Position numbers and translations under genes: made by a program | NCBI RefSeq assembly: GCF_900302505.1 | Contig: NZ_OMOJ01000001.1 | Span: 434,001 to 498,000 of the forward strand | Source: Pseudoprimorskyibacter insulae | GTDB taxonomy: Bacteria > Pseudomonadota > Alphaproteobacteria > Rhodobacterales > Rhodobacteraceae | Direction of reading: 5' to 3' | Length of the DNA stretch: 64,000 nucleotides | In this document: piece by piece, positions 19,098-28,611 of the stretch | Layout: each line of letters opens with the position of its first letter | Position numbering within the stretch: the stretch's first letter is position 1 | The notes under the pieces: generated by a model | Told to the model about the DNA's origin: nothing | What the model saw: the letters and a program-made list of their open reading frames with translations, nothing else | Databases searched by the model: none

Positions 19098-20402
19098 ATG
19101 GACGCCCGTGCGATTATCGCCACCGTGCGCAATGGCCAGACCCCCAGCCGGGATGAATTGCGCTGGTTTGCCCAAGGTTTGGCCGATCAATCTGTGTCTG
19201 ACGCGCAGGCGGCGGCCTTTGCCATGGCGGTTCTGCTCAATGGTCTGAGCGAGGAGGGCCGCGTCGCGTTGACGCTTGGGATGCGCGATAGCGGCGATGT
19301 GCTGGCCTGGGATTTGGACGCGCCGGTGATCGACAAGCATTCCACCGGCGGCGTTGGCGATTGCGTGTCTTTGGTGCTGGCCCCGGCCTTGGCGGCCTGC
19401 GGGGCCTATGTGCCGATGATCTCGGGGCGGGGATTAGGCCATACCGGCGGCACGCTGGATAAGCTTGAGGCGATACCGGGCTATACAACACAGGTCGATG
19501 AGGACCGTTTGCATGACATTCTGGCCAAGGCGGGCTGTGCCATTGTTGGGGCATCGGCCAAGATCGCGCCTGCGGACAAACGCCTTTACGCGATCCGCGA
19601 TGTCACGGCGACGGTCGAAAGCCTTGATCTGATCACCGCGTCGATCCTGTCGAAAAAACTGGCGGCAGGGCTTCAGGCGCTGGTGCTGGATGTCAAGGTC
19701 GGCACCGGCGCGTTTATGAAAACGCCCGATGAGGCGCGGGCCTTGGCGCAGGCGTTGGTCAGCACAGCCAATGCCGCTGGATGCCCGACGCGGGCGTTGA
19801 TTACGGATATGAACACGCCCGTGGCCAATGCGCTTGGCAATGCGCTTGAGGTCGATAGCACGGTGCGCGTGTTGCGCGGCGATGAGGGCGGGCGCTTGCT
19901 TGATCTGTCGGCGGCCTTGGGCGGCGAAGTTCTGCACACTGCCGGTCTGGCCGATAGCGCCGAGGCGGGGGATGCCGCGATCCGGGCGTGCATCGCCAGT
20001 GGCGAGGCGGCAGACCGGTTCTCGCGCATGGTCTTTGCTCAAGGCGGCCCGCATGGGTTTCTGGAAACCGCCACGCGGTTCTTGCCCGAGGCCCCGGTGA
20101 TCCGCGAAATCCCCGCGCCTGAGGGGGGGCATATATCCGCCATAAACGGTGAGGCGTTGGGGCTGGCGGTCGTGGCGCTTGGCGGCGGGCGTCAGGTCGA
20201 AAGCGATATCGTTGATCCGGCGGTCGGCCTGTCGGATGTTCTGGCGCTAGGGGCCAAGGTTGATAAGGGTCAGCCCTTGGCGCGGGTCCATGCCGCGCGG
20301 GTCGAACAGGCGGATGCCGCCGTTCGGGCGGTTCAGGCCGCAATGCGCATCGGCGCGGCCCCAGTTGCTGCGCCATTGGTTTACGAAAGGATCACCGAAT
20401 GA
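19098..20402 (+). CDS. deoA: Thymidine phosphorylase
   Basis: A 434-residue enzyme cleaving thymidine/deoxyuridine with phosphate to the base plus deoxyribose-1-phosphate. The family signature is present as SGRGLGHTGGTLDKLE near residue 110, with the phosphate-binding KHSTGGVGD near 80 and the DVKVGTGAFM motif near 197. Its stop overlaps deoB by 4 nt. The product feeds DeoB. Confidence 0.96.
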   Translation: MDARAIIATVRNGQTPSRDELRWFAQGLADQSVSDAQAAAFAMAVLLNGLSEEGRVALTLGMRDSGDVLAWDLDAPVIDKHSTGGVGDCVSLVLAPALAACGAYVPMISGRGLGHTGGTLDKLEAIPGYTTQVDEDRLHDILAKAGCAIVGASAKIAPADKRLYAIRDVTATVESLDLITASILSKKLAAGLQALVLDVKVGTGAFMKTPDEARALAQALVSTANAAGCPTRALITDMNTPVANALGNALEVDSTVRVLRGDEGGRLLDLSAALGGEVLHTAGLADSAEAGDAAIRACIASGEAADRFSRMVFAQGGPHGFLETATRFLPEAPVIREIPAPEGGHISAINGEALGLAVVALGGGRQVESDIVDPAVGLSDVLALGAKVDKGQPLARVHAARVEQADAAVRAVQAAMRIGAAPVAAPLVYERITE

Positions 20403-21604
20403 GGGCCTTTCTGGTGGTGATCGACTCGGTCGGGATCGGCGGTGCGCCGGACGCGGGCCAGTTCTTCAATGGCAATCTGCCCGACACGGGCGCCAATACG
20501 GTTGCCCATATCGCGCAGGCCTGTGCCGAAGGCCGCGCCGATGATGGCCGGTCCGGCCCGCTGCACCTGCCGGTGATGGATGGGTTGGGCCTTGGCGCGG
20601 CGGTGCGTTTGGCCTCGGGCGATGATGCGCCGGGGCTGGGGGGCGAACCTGCCGGGCGCTGGGGCGCGGCGACCGAAACCTCGCCGGGCAAAGACACGCC
20701 CTCGGGTCATTGGGAAATCGCGGGCCTGCCCGTGCCGTGGGATTGGCATTACTTCCCCGACGCGCAGCCCGCCTTCCCCGAGGAGGTCACGCGCCGTGTG
20801 TGCGAACTGGCCGGAACCGATGGGATCTTGGGCAATTGCCACGGGTCGGGCACCGTGATGATCGACCAGTTCGGGGCCCAACATCTGCGGTCCGGCTGGC
20901 CGATTTGCTATACCTCGGCCGATAGCGTGTTCCAGATCGCCGCCCATGAAGAGGCGTTTGGCCTCGACCGTCTGCAACAGCTTTGTGCCGATCTGGCCCC
21001 GATGCTGCATGACATGCGTGTGGGCCGGGTGATCGCGCGGCCCTTCATTGGCGAAGTGGGATCGTTTGAGCGTACTGCGAACCGCCATGACTATGCCATC
21101 ACGCCGCCCGCGCCGGTGCTGACCAATTGGGTGCAGGATGCGGGCCGCCGCGTTTATGCGATTGGCAAGATTGGCGATATCTTCACTATGCAAGGCATTG
21201 ATGACGTGCGCAAAGGCAAAGACGGCGCATTGATGCAGCACCTCAATGATCTGGTGCATGAGGCCGAGGACGGAAGCTTGACCTTCGCCAATTTCGTCGA
21301 GTTCGACAGCCTTTGGGGCCATCGCCGCAACATCGCAGGCTATGCCCGCGCGCTGGAATGGTTCGACGCCGAAATCGGCAAGGTCATCGCCAAACTGCGT
21401 GACGGCGATCTGCTGATCATCACCGCCGATCACGGCAATGACCCCAGTTGGCCCGGCACCGACCACACCCGCGAACGCGTGCCGGTGCTGATCCATGGGG
21501 CCGGGCAGGGTAGCATCGGACAGGTTGCCTTTGCCGATATCGCGGCCTCGGTCGCCAAGCATCTGGGCGTGCCATCGCAAGGCCCCGGAAGGAGTTTTCT
21601 ATGA
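20399..21604 (+). CDS. deoB: Phosphopentomutase
   Basis: A 401-residue alkaline-phosphatase-superfamily enzyme converting (deoxy)ribose-1-phosphate to the 5-phosphate. The N-terminal metal-binding motif VVIDSVGIGGAPDA and the C-terminal DHGNDPSWPGTDHTRE metal cluster are intact, with GKDTPSGHWE near residue 100 carrying the phospho-acceptor Thr region. Coupled by 4-nt overlaps to deoA before it and add after it. Confidence 0.97.
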   Translation: MRAFLVVIDSVGIGGAPDAGQFFNGNLPDTGANTVAHIAQACAEGRADDGRSGPLHLPVMDGLGLGAAVRLASGDDAPGLGGEPAGRWGAATETSPGKDTPSGHWEIAGLPVPWDWHYFPDAQPAFPEEVTRRVCELAGTDGILGNCHGSGTVMIDQFGAQHLRSGWPICYTSADSVFQIAAHEEAFGLDRLQQLCADLAPMLHDMRVGRVIARPFIGEVGSFERTANRHDYAITPPAPVLTNWVQDAGRRVYAIGKIGDIFTMQGIDDVRKGKDGALMQHLNDLVHEAEDGSLTFANFVEFDSLWGHRRNIAGYARALEWFDAEIGKVIAKLRDGDLLIITADHGNDPSWPGTDHTRERVPVLIHGAGQGSIGQVAFADIAASVAKHLGVPSQGPGRSFL

Positions 21605-22587
21605 GCCTCAAGGCCCTGCCAAAGGTTGAATTGCACCTTCATTTCGAAGGCGCTGCGCCGCCGTCGTTCATTCGCGGTTTGGCGCAGGAAAAATCAGTGA
21701 ACCTGACGGGTGTGTTCAATGAGGATGGCAGCTATGCCTTCCGCGATTTCGTTCATTTCCTCAGCGTCTATGAGGCTGCGACCGAGGTTCTGAAAACCCC
21801 GCAGGATTTCGCCCGCCTGACCCGCGCCGTGCTGGAAGAAAGCGCCAACCATGGCGTCGTTTATACCGAAACCTTTCTGTCGCCCGATTTCTGCGGTGGG
21901 CGTGATCTGGGCGCATGGCGCGAATATCTACACGCCATTCAGGAAGAGGCCGCGGCGTGCGAACGTGACATGGGCATCACCCTGCGCGGCATCGTCACGC
22001 CGATCCGCCATTTCGGCCCCGAGAAGGCCAAAGAAACCGCGTTGTGTGCCGCTGAAACCGTCGGCGATTTCCTGACGGGCTTCGGCCTTGCGGGCGATGA
22101 GGCCAAGGGCAAGCCCAAGGATTTCGACTATAGTTTCGACATGGCGCGCGAGGCTGGTTTGCGGTTGACATGTCACGCGGGCGAATGGGGCGGGCCGCAA
22201 TCGGTGCGCGATGCGGTGCGCGATCTGCGGGTCGAACGGATCGGCCATGGCGTGCGCGCGATTGAAGATCTGGCGCTGGTCGATGAGCTGGCTGAGAAGG
22301 GCATCGTGCTTGAGGTGTGCCCCGGATCGAACGTGGCCTTGGGACTGTACCGCAGTTTCCGCCATCACCCGATTGAAGAGTTGCGCAAACGTGAGGTCAA
22401 AGTCACCGTTTCCACCGATGACCCGCCGTTCTTCCACACCACGATGACGCGCGAATATGAGATGTTGAACGCGGCCTTCGAATGGAATGAGGACGATTTC
22501 AAAACCCTGAACCTTGCGGCGATTGATGCCGCATTTTGTGATGACGCGACCCGCGACCGGGTCCGCAAGCTGCTGGAGGCCGCATGA
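21601..22587 (+). CDS. add: Adenosine deaminase
   Basis: A 328-residue zinc-dependent deaminase converting adenosine to inosine (some family members prefer adenine). Zinc ligands are in HLHFEG near residue 12 and HAGEWGG near 188. The catalytic Glu/His region and the C-terminal STDDPPFF motif, with the conserved Asp pair, are present. It starts within the deoB stop (ATGA) and ends within the upp start. Confidence 0.94.
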   Translation: MSLKALPKVELHLHFEGAAPPSFIRGLAQEKSVNLTGVFNEDGSYAFRDFVHFLSVYEAATEVLKTPQDFARLTRAVLEESANHGVVYTETFLSPDFCGGRDLGAWREYLHAIQEEAAACERDMGITLRGIVTPIRHFGPEKAKETALCAAETVGDFLTGFGLAGDEAKGKPKDFDYSFDMAREAGLRLTCHAGEWGGPQSVRDAVRDLRVERIGHGVRAIEDLALVDELAEKGIVLEVCPGSNVALGLYRSFRHHPIEELRKREVKVTVSTDDPPFFHTTMTREYEMLNAAFEWNEDDFKTLNLAAIDAAFCDDATRDRVRKLLEAA

Positions 22588-23225
22588 GCCACGATTTCCC
22601 CAACCTGACCGTCGTCAATCACCCGCTGGTGCAGCACAAGCTGAGCCTGATGCGGGAAAAGGACACCTCGACCAAGTCCTTCCGCCAATTGCTGCATGAA
22701 ATCAGCCAATTGCTGGCCTATGAGGTCACCCGCAATTTGGAGCTGACGACCACCAAGATCGAAACCCCGATCTGCGAGATGGACGCCCCAACCATTGCGG
22801 GCAAGAAACTGGCGCTGATCTCGATCCTGCGGGCGGGGAACGGGTTGCTGGACGGCGTATTGGAGCTGATCCCCTCGGCCCGCGTGGGGTTTGTTGGCCT
22901 TTACCGCGATGAAGAAACGCTTCAGCCGGTCAAATACTACTACAAGGTGCCGGACTCGCTCGAAGATCGGTTGGTGATCGCGGTTGATCCGATGCTGGCG
23001 ACGGGCAATTCTTCGGCGGCGGCGATTGACATGCTCAAGGAAAGCGGCGCGACGAATATCCGCTTTTTGTGCCTGCTGGCCGCGCCCGAAGGTGTCAAAC
23101 GGATGCAAGAGGCACATCCGGATGTTCAAATTGTCACCGCAGCGCTGGATTCGCATCTGAACGAACTGGGATATATCGTTCCGGGACTAGGTGATGCGGG
23201 CGATCGCATGTTTGGGACTAAATAG
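22584..23225 (+). CDS. upp: Uracil phosphoribosyltransferase
   Basis: A 213-residue type I phosphoribosyltransferase making UMP from uracil and PRPP. The PRPP loop [14 protein letters not shown] is near residue 132 and the uracil-binding [12 protein letters not shown] is at the C-terminus. It is the last gene of the operon: Cdd and DeoA release uracil from (deoxy)cytidine and deoxyuridine, and Upp recaptures it. Confidence 0.97.
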   Translation: MSHDFPNLTVVNHPLVQHKLSLMREKDTSTKSFRQLLHEISQLLAYEVTRNLELTTTKIETPICEMDAPTIAGKKLALISILRAGNGLLDGVLELIPSARVGFVGLYRDEETLQPVKYYYKVPDSLEDRLVIAVDPMLATGNSSAAAIDMLKESGATNIRFLCLLAAPEGVKRMQEAHPDVQIVTAALDSHLNELGYIVPGLGDAGDRMFGTK

Positions 23226-23291
23226 GCGATACGCTTGCTTTACATGGTTGCCCAAACAAGGCACATTGATGGGGCATCTGTGGGGACAGCT

Positions 23292-24623
23292 ATGACACGA
23301 AATCGCTTTGCCGCCTTGGCAATCTTTGCGGTGATGGCGGGGACTTCCGCCGCACCCGTCTTTGCGCAATCCGGCTCGGATTTGCCGGCCGAATTTCCGC
23401 CTGCCAGCTTCACCGGCAAGCAATACGTGGACAGCAAAGGCTGTGTCTTTGTTCGCGCCGGGATTGATGGCAGCACCACATGGGTGCCGCGCGTAACCCG
23501 CAGCCGCGAGGCGTTCTGCGGGGCGCAGCCGACTTTTGCCTCGGCTCCGGACACGACTGCGCCTGCTGCCAAACCCGCGCAAACCGCGCAGGCCGCGCCG
23601 GAAATCCTGGTGCCGCGTGCTGCGCCTAAGCCGGTCGCGGCTGATCCGGCCCCTGTGCCGGTTGCCGTTCGCCGCCCGGCCCCCGCGCCGCGCGTCTATG
23701 CCCCAGCGCCTGCACCCGTTCAGATCGCAGCGCCAACCGTGCGCACCATTCCTGCGCCGGTCGCCGTGGCCCCCCGCACTGTGATCGCATCCGCGCCGCA
23801 ATTGCCGACCGCCAGCGCCCCCAAGATCCTGATCGCCGGGGCCTGCGGCAGCGCGAATGCCGCCCTGAACAAGTATCACGCCGGGAATGGCAGCGCTGGC
23901 CGTTGCGGCCCGCAGACGACTCCGCATGTGACCGTGGTCAGCGACAGCCGTCAGCGCGTTGTGACCACCACCGGAACCAACAAGGTCAAAACCGTCAGCA
24001 CCCGTCAGGGCGAGGTGTATGGCCGCTACATCGCGACCGATTCAGTGCCCGGAACCACCCGCGTTCTGCCGCGTCACGTCTATGAAACGCGCGACAACAC
24101 CTATGTGACCCCGCCCGCGGGCTACCGTCAGGTTTGGGAAGATGATCGCCTGAACCCACACCGCGCCAACATGAGCCTGAACGGCATTGCCCAGACGCAA
24201 TTGGTCTGGACCAACACCGTGCCGCGCCGTTTGGTGAACAAACAGACGGGCAAGGATGTCTCGCATCTCTATCCCAAGTTGATCTACCCCTACACCGACT
24301 TGCAGACGCAGACCTATGCGCTGTCGACCAAGGGCAGTACCGTCACCAAGGTGGAACCGCGCATTTCCAGCCGGTCCGCCCCTGTGTCGCAAGCGATCAA
24401 ACCCAGCTATGTGCAGATTGGCGCCTTCGCCGATCCGGCCCAAGCAAGCCGCGCCGTCGCGCAGCTTCGGGGGGCTGGCCTGCCGGTGAAATACGGGTTG
24501 TTCAAGAAAAACGGCCAGCCGATGAAGGCCGTTCTGGCCGGGCCGTACACCGACAAAACCGCGCTTCAGCGGGCCTTGGCCCACGCACGCGGCATCGGCT
24601 ATTCGGCGGCGTTCATTCGTTGA
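23292..24623 (+). CDS. Secreted SPOR-domain protein with Pro/Ala-rich linker
   Basis: A 443-residue envelope protein. A signal peptide (residues 1-25, ending PVFAQ) is followed by a short conserved N-terminal region and a Pro/Ala-rich low-complexity linker (about 80-175). A middle domain containing a paired-cysteine segment comes next, then a C-terminal SPOR domain (about 365-443, [17 protein letters not shown]). SPOR domains bind septal peptidoglycan stripped of stem peptides, so a cell-division or wall role is likely. The start at 23292 is chosen for the signal peptide. Confidence 0.88.
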   Translation: MTRNRFAALAIFAVMAGTSAAPVFAQSGSDLPAEFPPASFTGKQYVDSKGCVFVRAGIDGSTTWVPRVTRSREAFCGAQPTFASAPDTTAPAAKPAQTAQAAPEILVPRAAPKPVAADPAPVPVAVRRPAPAPRVYAPAPAPVQIAAPTVRTIPAPVAVAPRTVIASAPQLPTASAPKILIAGACGSANAALNKYHAGNGSAGRCGPQTTPHVTVVSDSRQRVVTTTGTNKVKTVSTRQGEVYGRYIATDSVPGTTRVLPRHVYETRDNTYVTPPAGYRQVWEDDRLNPHRANMSLNGIAQTQLVWTNTVPRRLVNKQTGKDVSHLYPKLIYPYTDLQTQTYALSTKGSTVTKVEPRISSRSAPVSQAIKPSYVQIGAFADPAQASRAVAQLRGAGLPVKYGLFKKNGQPMKAVLAGPYTDKTALQRALAHARGIGYSAAFIR

Positions 24624-24628
24624 TCTGA

Positions 24629-24648
24629 TGCGGGGCTTAGGCCCCGCA
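24629..24648. terminator. Hairpin between two convergent genes
   Basis: TGCGGGGC-TTAG-GCCCCGCA is a perfect 8-bp stem that overlaps the last codons of the leftward gene. There is no T-tract, so termination efficiency is uncertain. Confidence 0.5.
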
Positions 24649-25656
24649 GATACCCTGCAGGCGCACCCAGTCCCCATCGCTAAGAACCGGCCCGCTGTCA
24701 GAAGATGCCAGCGGGTCTGCTTCGATCAAGCCCAGGGTCTGTTCGCCGGTCACATCCACCGCATAGGCATAGGGCCGGCTGCGCACGCCTGCTTTTTGGA
24801 AGGCGTCGATCAGCGCGGTCTCATCCACGGGAATGGGGGGCTGTGTCAGCATCCATTCGGCAAAGCTCTGCAAGCTTTTTTCCGGCATGGACCCAGAGGT
24901 CAGCAAGCGCAGGCTGGCCACCAGACCGGAATGTTGCAGCAGGTCGTCCAAGGGATCGCTGCGCTTTTGCCGGACGGTTTCAGCCAGAATATACCCGGCG
25001 GTGACATCAGGATCTTCGGGGTCTTCCACCAAGGCCCGGTTCAGCAGGATTTTCCCGCCGGGCAGGTGCGCGGTGTCCACCACGCCGCCGGGCAACACGA
25101 CCAATAGATTGGCATCGCCCAACAGGCGTTCCGACAGATGTTGCAGGCCCACCCGCGCGGCGCTGTCGTTGCAGGGCTGGCCCGAAACGCGGATGATCCG
25201 GCCCAGCAGGGCATCGCCAATTTCGGCGCGTTTCGCAGGCGGCACCACCTTGACCGTGTGGCGCATGAGCGCCCCCGGAAGCCAGAACACCCCAAGGCTC
25301 AGCAGCACCGAGGACACGCCGCCAAACACATAAAGACGCAGCCGACCGGGTTTGGGCCTGCGCGATTCAACGACCCGGCGCACCTTGTCGATGGCCGCGA
25401 TCATCTCCAGCTCATCCTCGCCCAGCTCCAGCGTTTCGCCGGGGCTGCCGTCGGGGTAGTAAATGGCCGGGGAATTGCCTTTGTTCGCCCGCGCGATCGC
25501 CGCCAAGGACCAATGGGCCAAGGCTTGGTCGCGGGTGTCGCTGATGGTCAGGCTGGCATCGCCAATCGACACGATCACATCGCGGCGTTGATCCTCGGGC
25601 GAGGCGCGCCACAGGCCCGCAGCCTCAAGTCGGATGTATTCCTGCAATGCTGTCAT
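24637..25656 (-). CDS. Membrane protein resembling an M48 peptidase without the HExxH site
   Basis: A 339-residue protein: a cytoplasmic N-terminal domain of about 105 residues, one membrane segment (107-129) and an extracytoplasmic C-terminal domain. Residues 197-230 run parallel to the core of M48 metallopeptidases: LPGG, then a hydrophobic strand, then a ...ALVEDPEDPDVTAGYILAE helix. Where M48 enzymes have AHExxH this protein has AETVRQ, so both zinc histidines and the catalytic Glu are gone. If the resemblance is real it is a pseudo-protease, perhaps a scaffold or regulator. A cysteine (C162) follows the membrane segment. The M48 relation is inference by eye. Confidence 0.75.
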   Translation of the reverse strand: MTALQEYIRLEAAGLWRASPEDQRRDVIVSIGDASLTISDTRDQALAHWSLAAIARANKGNSPAIYYPDGSPGETLELGEDELEMIAAIDKVRRVVESRRPKPGRLRLYVFGGVSSVLLSLGVFWLPGALMRHTVKVVPPAKRAEIGDALLGRIIRVSGQPCNDSAARVGLQHLSERLLGDANLLVVLPGGVVDTAHLPGGKILLNRALVEDPEDPDVTAGYILAETVRQKRSDPLDDLLQHSGLVASLRLLTSGSMPEKSLQSFAEWMLTQPPIPVDETALIDAFQKAGVRSRPYAYAVDVTGEQTLGLIEADPLASSDSGPVLSDGDWVRLQGICGA

Positions 25657-25722
25657 GATGGACTGCTCATTTTTTTAGCGATCCTAACATGACAGACGGG
25701 CGCGGGGCAATCTGCCAAGGGT

Positions 25723-27348
25723 TTAAAGCGTCTTGGCAATCTTGCGCAGTTCGAACTTCTGGATTTTCCCGGTCGAGGTTTTCGGAAGCTCTTGGAATAC
25801 CACCTTTTTCGGTGTCTTGAACCCGGCCAGTTTGCTGCGGGCAAAGTCGATCATCTCTTCTTCGGTGGTTTGGGCATCGGGTTTCAATTCGACAAAAGCG
25901 CAAGGCACCTCGCCCCATTTGTCATCCGGCTTGGCGACCACCGCACAAAGGTTCACCGCCTCATGCCCCATCAGCGTGTTTTCCACCTCAACCGAGCTGA
26001 TGTTTTCCCCGCCCGAGATGATGATATCCTTGGCCCGATCCGCGATTTGCAGGTGGCTGTCATCATGTACCACAGCGATGTCGCCAGTGTGGAAATAGCC
26101 GCCCTTGAACGCCTCGGCCGAGGCTTCGGGGTTCTTGAAATAGCCCTTCATCACGCCATTGCCGCGGAACATAATCTCGCCTTGGGATTTGGCGTCCCAT
26201 GGGACTTCGGCCATTTCGGCATCCATCACGGTGACATGCTCGTAGATCGGCATGGCCACGCCCTGACGTGCCTTGACCGATGCACGATCATCGCCCTGAA
26301 GGTGGTCATTGGCCGGATCCCACAGCGCCTCAGTTCCGGGGCCATATGTTTCGGTCAGCCCGTACACTTGCGTGATGTGAAACCCCATCGGTTCGATCCG
26401 CGCCAAGGTGGCCGGGGCGGGCGGCGCACCGGCGGTGAACACTTCGACCGTGTGGTTGAACTCGCGGCGGTCCTCGGGCTTGGCGTTGACCAGCATGTTC
26501 AGCACGATCGGCGCGCCGCCCCAATGGGTCACGCCCTCATCCGCGACGGCGTCAAAGATCGCCTTGGCGGTGATATCGCGACAACAGACAATGGTTCCGC
26601 CCACGGCGGGCATCATCCACGTGTGGCACCAGCCGTTGCAGTGGAACAGCGGGACAATGGTAAGGTACACCGGGCGCAGCACCATGCGCCAGCTGATGAT
26701 CTGGCCCATCGCATTCAGATAGGCCCCCCGGTGGTGATAGACCACGCCCTTGGGCTTGCCCGTGGTGCCCGAGGTGTAGTTCAGCGCAAGGCTTTCCCAT
26801 TCGTCCTCGGGCATGATCCATTTAAAGCTGGCATTGCCCTCATCCAGCAGCGCCTCATAGGTCTGGTGCCGCCCCGAGGCGGAGAACCCAGCGTGCAGGT
26901 CCGGGCATTCGATGATCTCAGGCCCGTCGCCCTCCATCTGTTCCTTCGCGGCTTCGGCCACGGGCAGAAACTGCGTGTCGACAAGAACAATCTTGGCGCC
27001 GCCGTGACCGAAGATATAGGCGACCGTGTCCACATCCAATCGTGTGTTGATCGCATTCAGGATCGCCCCGCTGGCAGGCACGCCGAAATGCGCCTCGCAG
27101 TGCCAAGGCAGGTTGGGCAGCAGGGTCGCCACCACGTCGCCCGGCGCAATCCCGCGCTTTGCCAGCGCCGAGGCCAGCCGCGTGCAGCGGTCATAGTATT
27201 CGGCATAGGTCTTGCGGTGGGCGCCATAGACGACGGCTTCACGATCGGGAAAGACCTGTGCGGCGCGGCGCAACTTGGACAGCGGCGTCAGCGGTGTGTA
27301 ATTCGCGCGGTTCTTTTCCAATCCGGTTTCGTCTGCTAGCCAGCCCAT
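25723..27348 (-). CDS. Acyl-CoA ligase, DmdB-like (methylmercaptopropionate-CoA ligase family)
   Basis: A 541-residue AMP-forming CoA ligase. The P-loop is YTSGTTGKPKG (191-201), A5-type motif YGLTETYG, hinge YFHTGDIA and C-terminal catalytic Lys in PKTSTGKIQ. The opening MGWLADETGLEK and the motif PLFHCNGWCHTWMMP closely resemble what I recall of roseobacter DmdB, which activates 3-methylmercaptopropionate from DMSP demethylation. DmdB enzymes also accept medium-chain fatty acids, and no dmdA or dmdD is present, so a general medium-chain role is equally possible. The start at 27348 has an AGGGAGGA-type site. Confidence 0.88.
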   Translation of the reverse strand: MGWLADETGLEKNRANYTPLTPLSKLRRAAQVFPDREAVVYGAHRKTYAEYYDRCTRLASALAKRGIAPGDVVATLLPNLPWHCEAHFGVPASGAILNAINTRLDVDTVAYIFGHGGAKIVLVDTQFLPVAEAAKEQMEGDGPEIIECPDLHAGFSASGRHQTYEALLDEGNASFKWIMPEDEWESLALNYTSGTTGKPKGVVYHHRGAYLNAMGQIISWRMVLRPVYLTIVPLFHCNGWCHTWMMPAVGGTIVCCRDITAKAIFDAVADEGVTHWGGAPIVLNMLVNAKPEDRREFNHTVEVFTAGAPPAPATLARIEPMGFHITQVYGLTETYGPGTEALWDPANDHLQGDDRASVKARQGVAMPIYEHVTVMDAEMAEVPWDAKSQGEIMFRGNGVMKGYFKNPEASAEAFKGGYFHTGDIAVVHDDSHLQIADRAKDIIISGGENISSVEVENTLMGHEAVNLCAVVAKPDDKWGEVPCAFVELKPDAQTTEEEMIDFARSKLAGFKTPKKVVFQELPKTSTGKIQKFELRKIAKTL

Positions 27349-27472
27349 CGGGTCCTCCCTGGTCATTTCAGCGGATAATGCCGCGACTGGGCCAAGTGGA
27401 AAAGCCTGTAATGCTACATATCGCCCTGAACAGGGCATTCCCGGCCATGGCGAAGCATTGTAGAGTGATCGC

Positions 27473-28123
27473 ATGATCATCTCGCCCGGCCGCCGCTTTC
27501 TATTCGTCCATATCCCCAAGACCGGCGGCACCTCGATGGCGGTGGCGCTTGAGGCGCGCGCGCATAAGGACGACATTCTGATCGGCGATACCCCCAAGGC
27601 GCAAAAGCGCAAAGCGCGGCTGAAGCATCTGGCGCCCAAGGGTCGGCTTTGGAAGCACAGCACCCTGGCCGATATCGACGGTATCCTGACCTCCGATCAG
27701 ATTGCCGAGATGTTCAACGTCACGATTGTCCGCAACCCGTGGGACCGGGCCGTCAGCTATTACCATTGGCTGCAAGATCAAAGCTTTGACCATCCCGCCG
27801 TGGGCTTGGCGCAGAGGCTGGATTTCGCAGATTTCCTGCGCCACTCGCACACCTGCGCATCGCTGTCTGGCTGGCCCGCCGCCCGCTATATGACCGATGC
27901 CACGGGGGTGGAGCGGTGCAGCCACTATATCCGGCTAGAGCATCTGGCCGAAGATATCGCCCCGTTTGAAGCCCATCTTGGCTTCGGGTTGGACCTGGGG
28001 CAAGAGAACCGGTCGCAACGCGCGCGGGATTATCGCGGGTACTATGACGCGGCTTTGGCGGATCATCTGGGTACGCTTTGCGCCGAGGATATCGCGCGGT
28101 TTGGCTATCGCTTTGAGGGGTAA
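27473..28123 (+). CDS. Sulfotransferase family protein
   Basis: A 216-residue protein of the cytoplasmic/Golgi-type sulfotransferase fold. The 5'-phosphosulfate loop HIPKTGGTS is at residues 13-21 and the 3'-phosphate motif TIVRNPWDRAVSYY near 83-96. It would transfer sulfate from PAPS to a glycan or other acceptor. There are no glycosyltransferases nearby. It is divergent from the CoA-ligase gene with a 124-bp gap. Confidence 0.88.
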   Translation: MIISPGRRFLFVHIPKTGGTSMAVALEARAHKDDILIGDTPKAQKRKARLKHLAPKGRLWKHSTLADIDGILTSDQIAEMFNVTIVRNPWDRAVSYYHWLQDQSFDHPAVGLAQRLDFADFLRHSHTCASLSGWPAARYMTDATGVERCSHYIRLEHLAEDIAPFEAHLGFGLDLGQENRSQRARDYRGYYDAALADHLGTLCAEDIARFGYRFEG

Positions 28124-28275
28124 CGCTGCTTAAAATCTGGGCGATCCCGCCGGGCAAATCACCCAATTTGAAGGGCTGCGGTCAAATCCCTTGGAGGCGG
28201 CGCATCCGCGCGGCATCATCGCCCTATCCGCTGTGGCGGAGGAGGACACAGCCATCCTGACCAAAGGACGGACCT

Positions 28276-28467
28276 ATGTGTATCTCGACCGAAGCGTTGG
28301 CGCTGTTTCTGAACATGATCCTGCACACCCCCATGACGTCTGAGCCAGGGCGCATCACTATCCATGCCGAGGCGCGAAATGCCTATTGGGTCGCCGTAGG
28401 GGATCGTTGGTGCACCATGGCCCCACAGATTGATCGCATGGCCCGCCTTGAAGAGGTGGCGCAATAA
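28276..28467 (+). CDS. Small hypothetical protein
   Basis: A 63-residue frame preceded by AAGGACGG about 6 nt upstream. Nothing recognisable: a short hydrophobic N-terminal half and a Trp-containing C-terminal half (ARNAYWVAVGDRWCTM). Codon usage is like that of neighbours. It may be a lineage-specific small protein. Confidence 0.5.
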   Translation: MCISTEALALFLNMILHTPMTSEPGRITIHAEARNAYWVAVGDRWCTMAPQIDRMARLEEVAQ

Positions 28468-28510
28468 CTCTCGACGTGGTGCCTGTGGCAGGCCGGGGCC
28501 TTCGGCGAGA

Positions 28511-28570
28511 GGTATTTATGAGAAAGATGAAGGGATAGGCCCCCATTTCATCTTTCCGGCAAATACTCCC
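28511..28570. repeat. Inverted pair of family B dispersed repeats
   Basis: GGTATTTATGAGAAAGATGA at 28511-28530 faces its imperfect reverse complement at 28545-28570 (TTTCATCTTTCCGGCAAATA). A 14-16 nt centre separates them. A related sequence follows nadK at 13487-13508. The pair lies downstream of fadJ (leftward) and can form an extended hairpin, possibly a terminator-like structure. Confidence 0.6.
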
Positions 28571-28611
28571 GCCGGAGGCGTCGAGGCCCCGGAATGGGGC
28601 CTCGATTGGGT

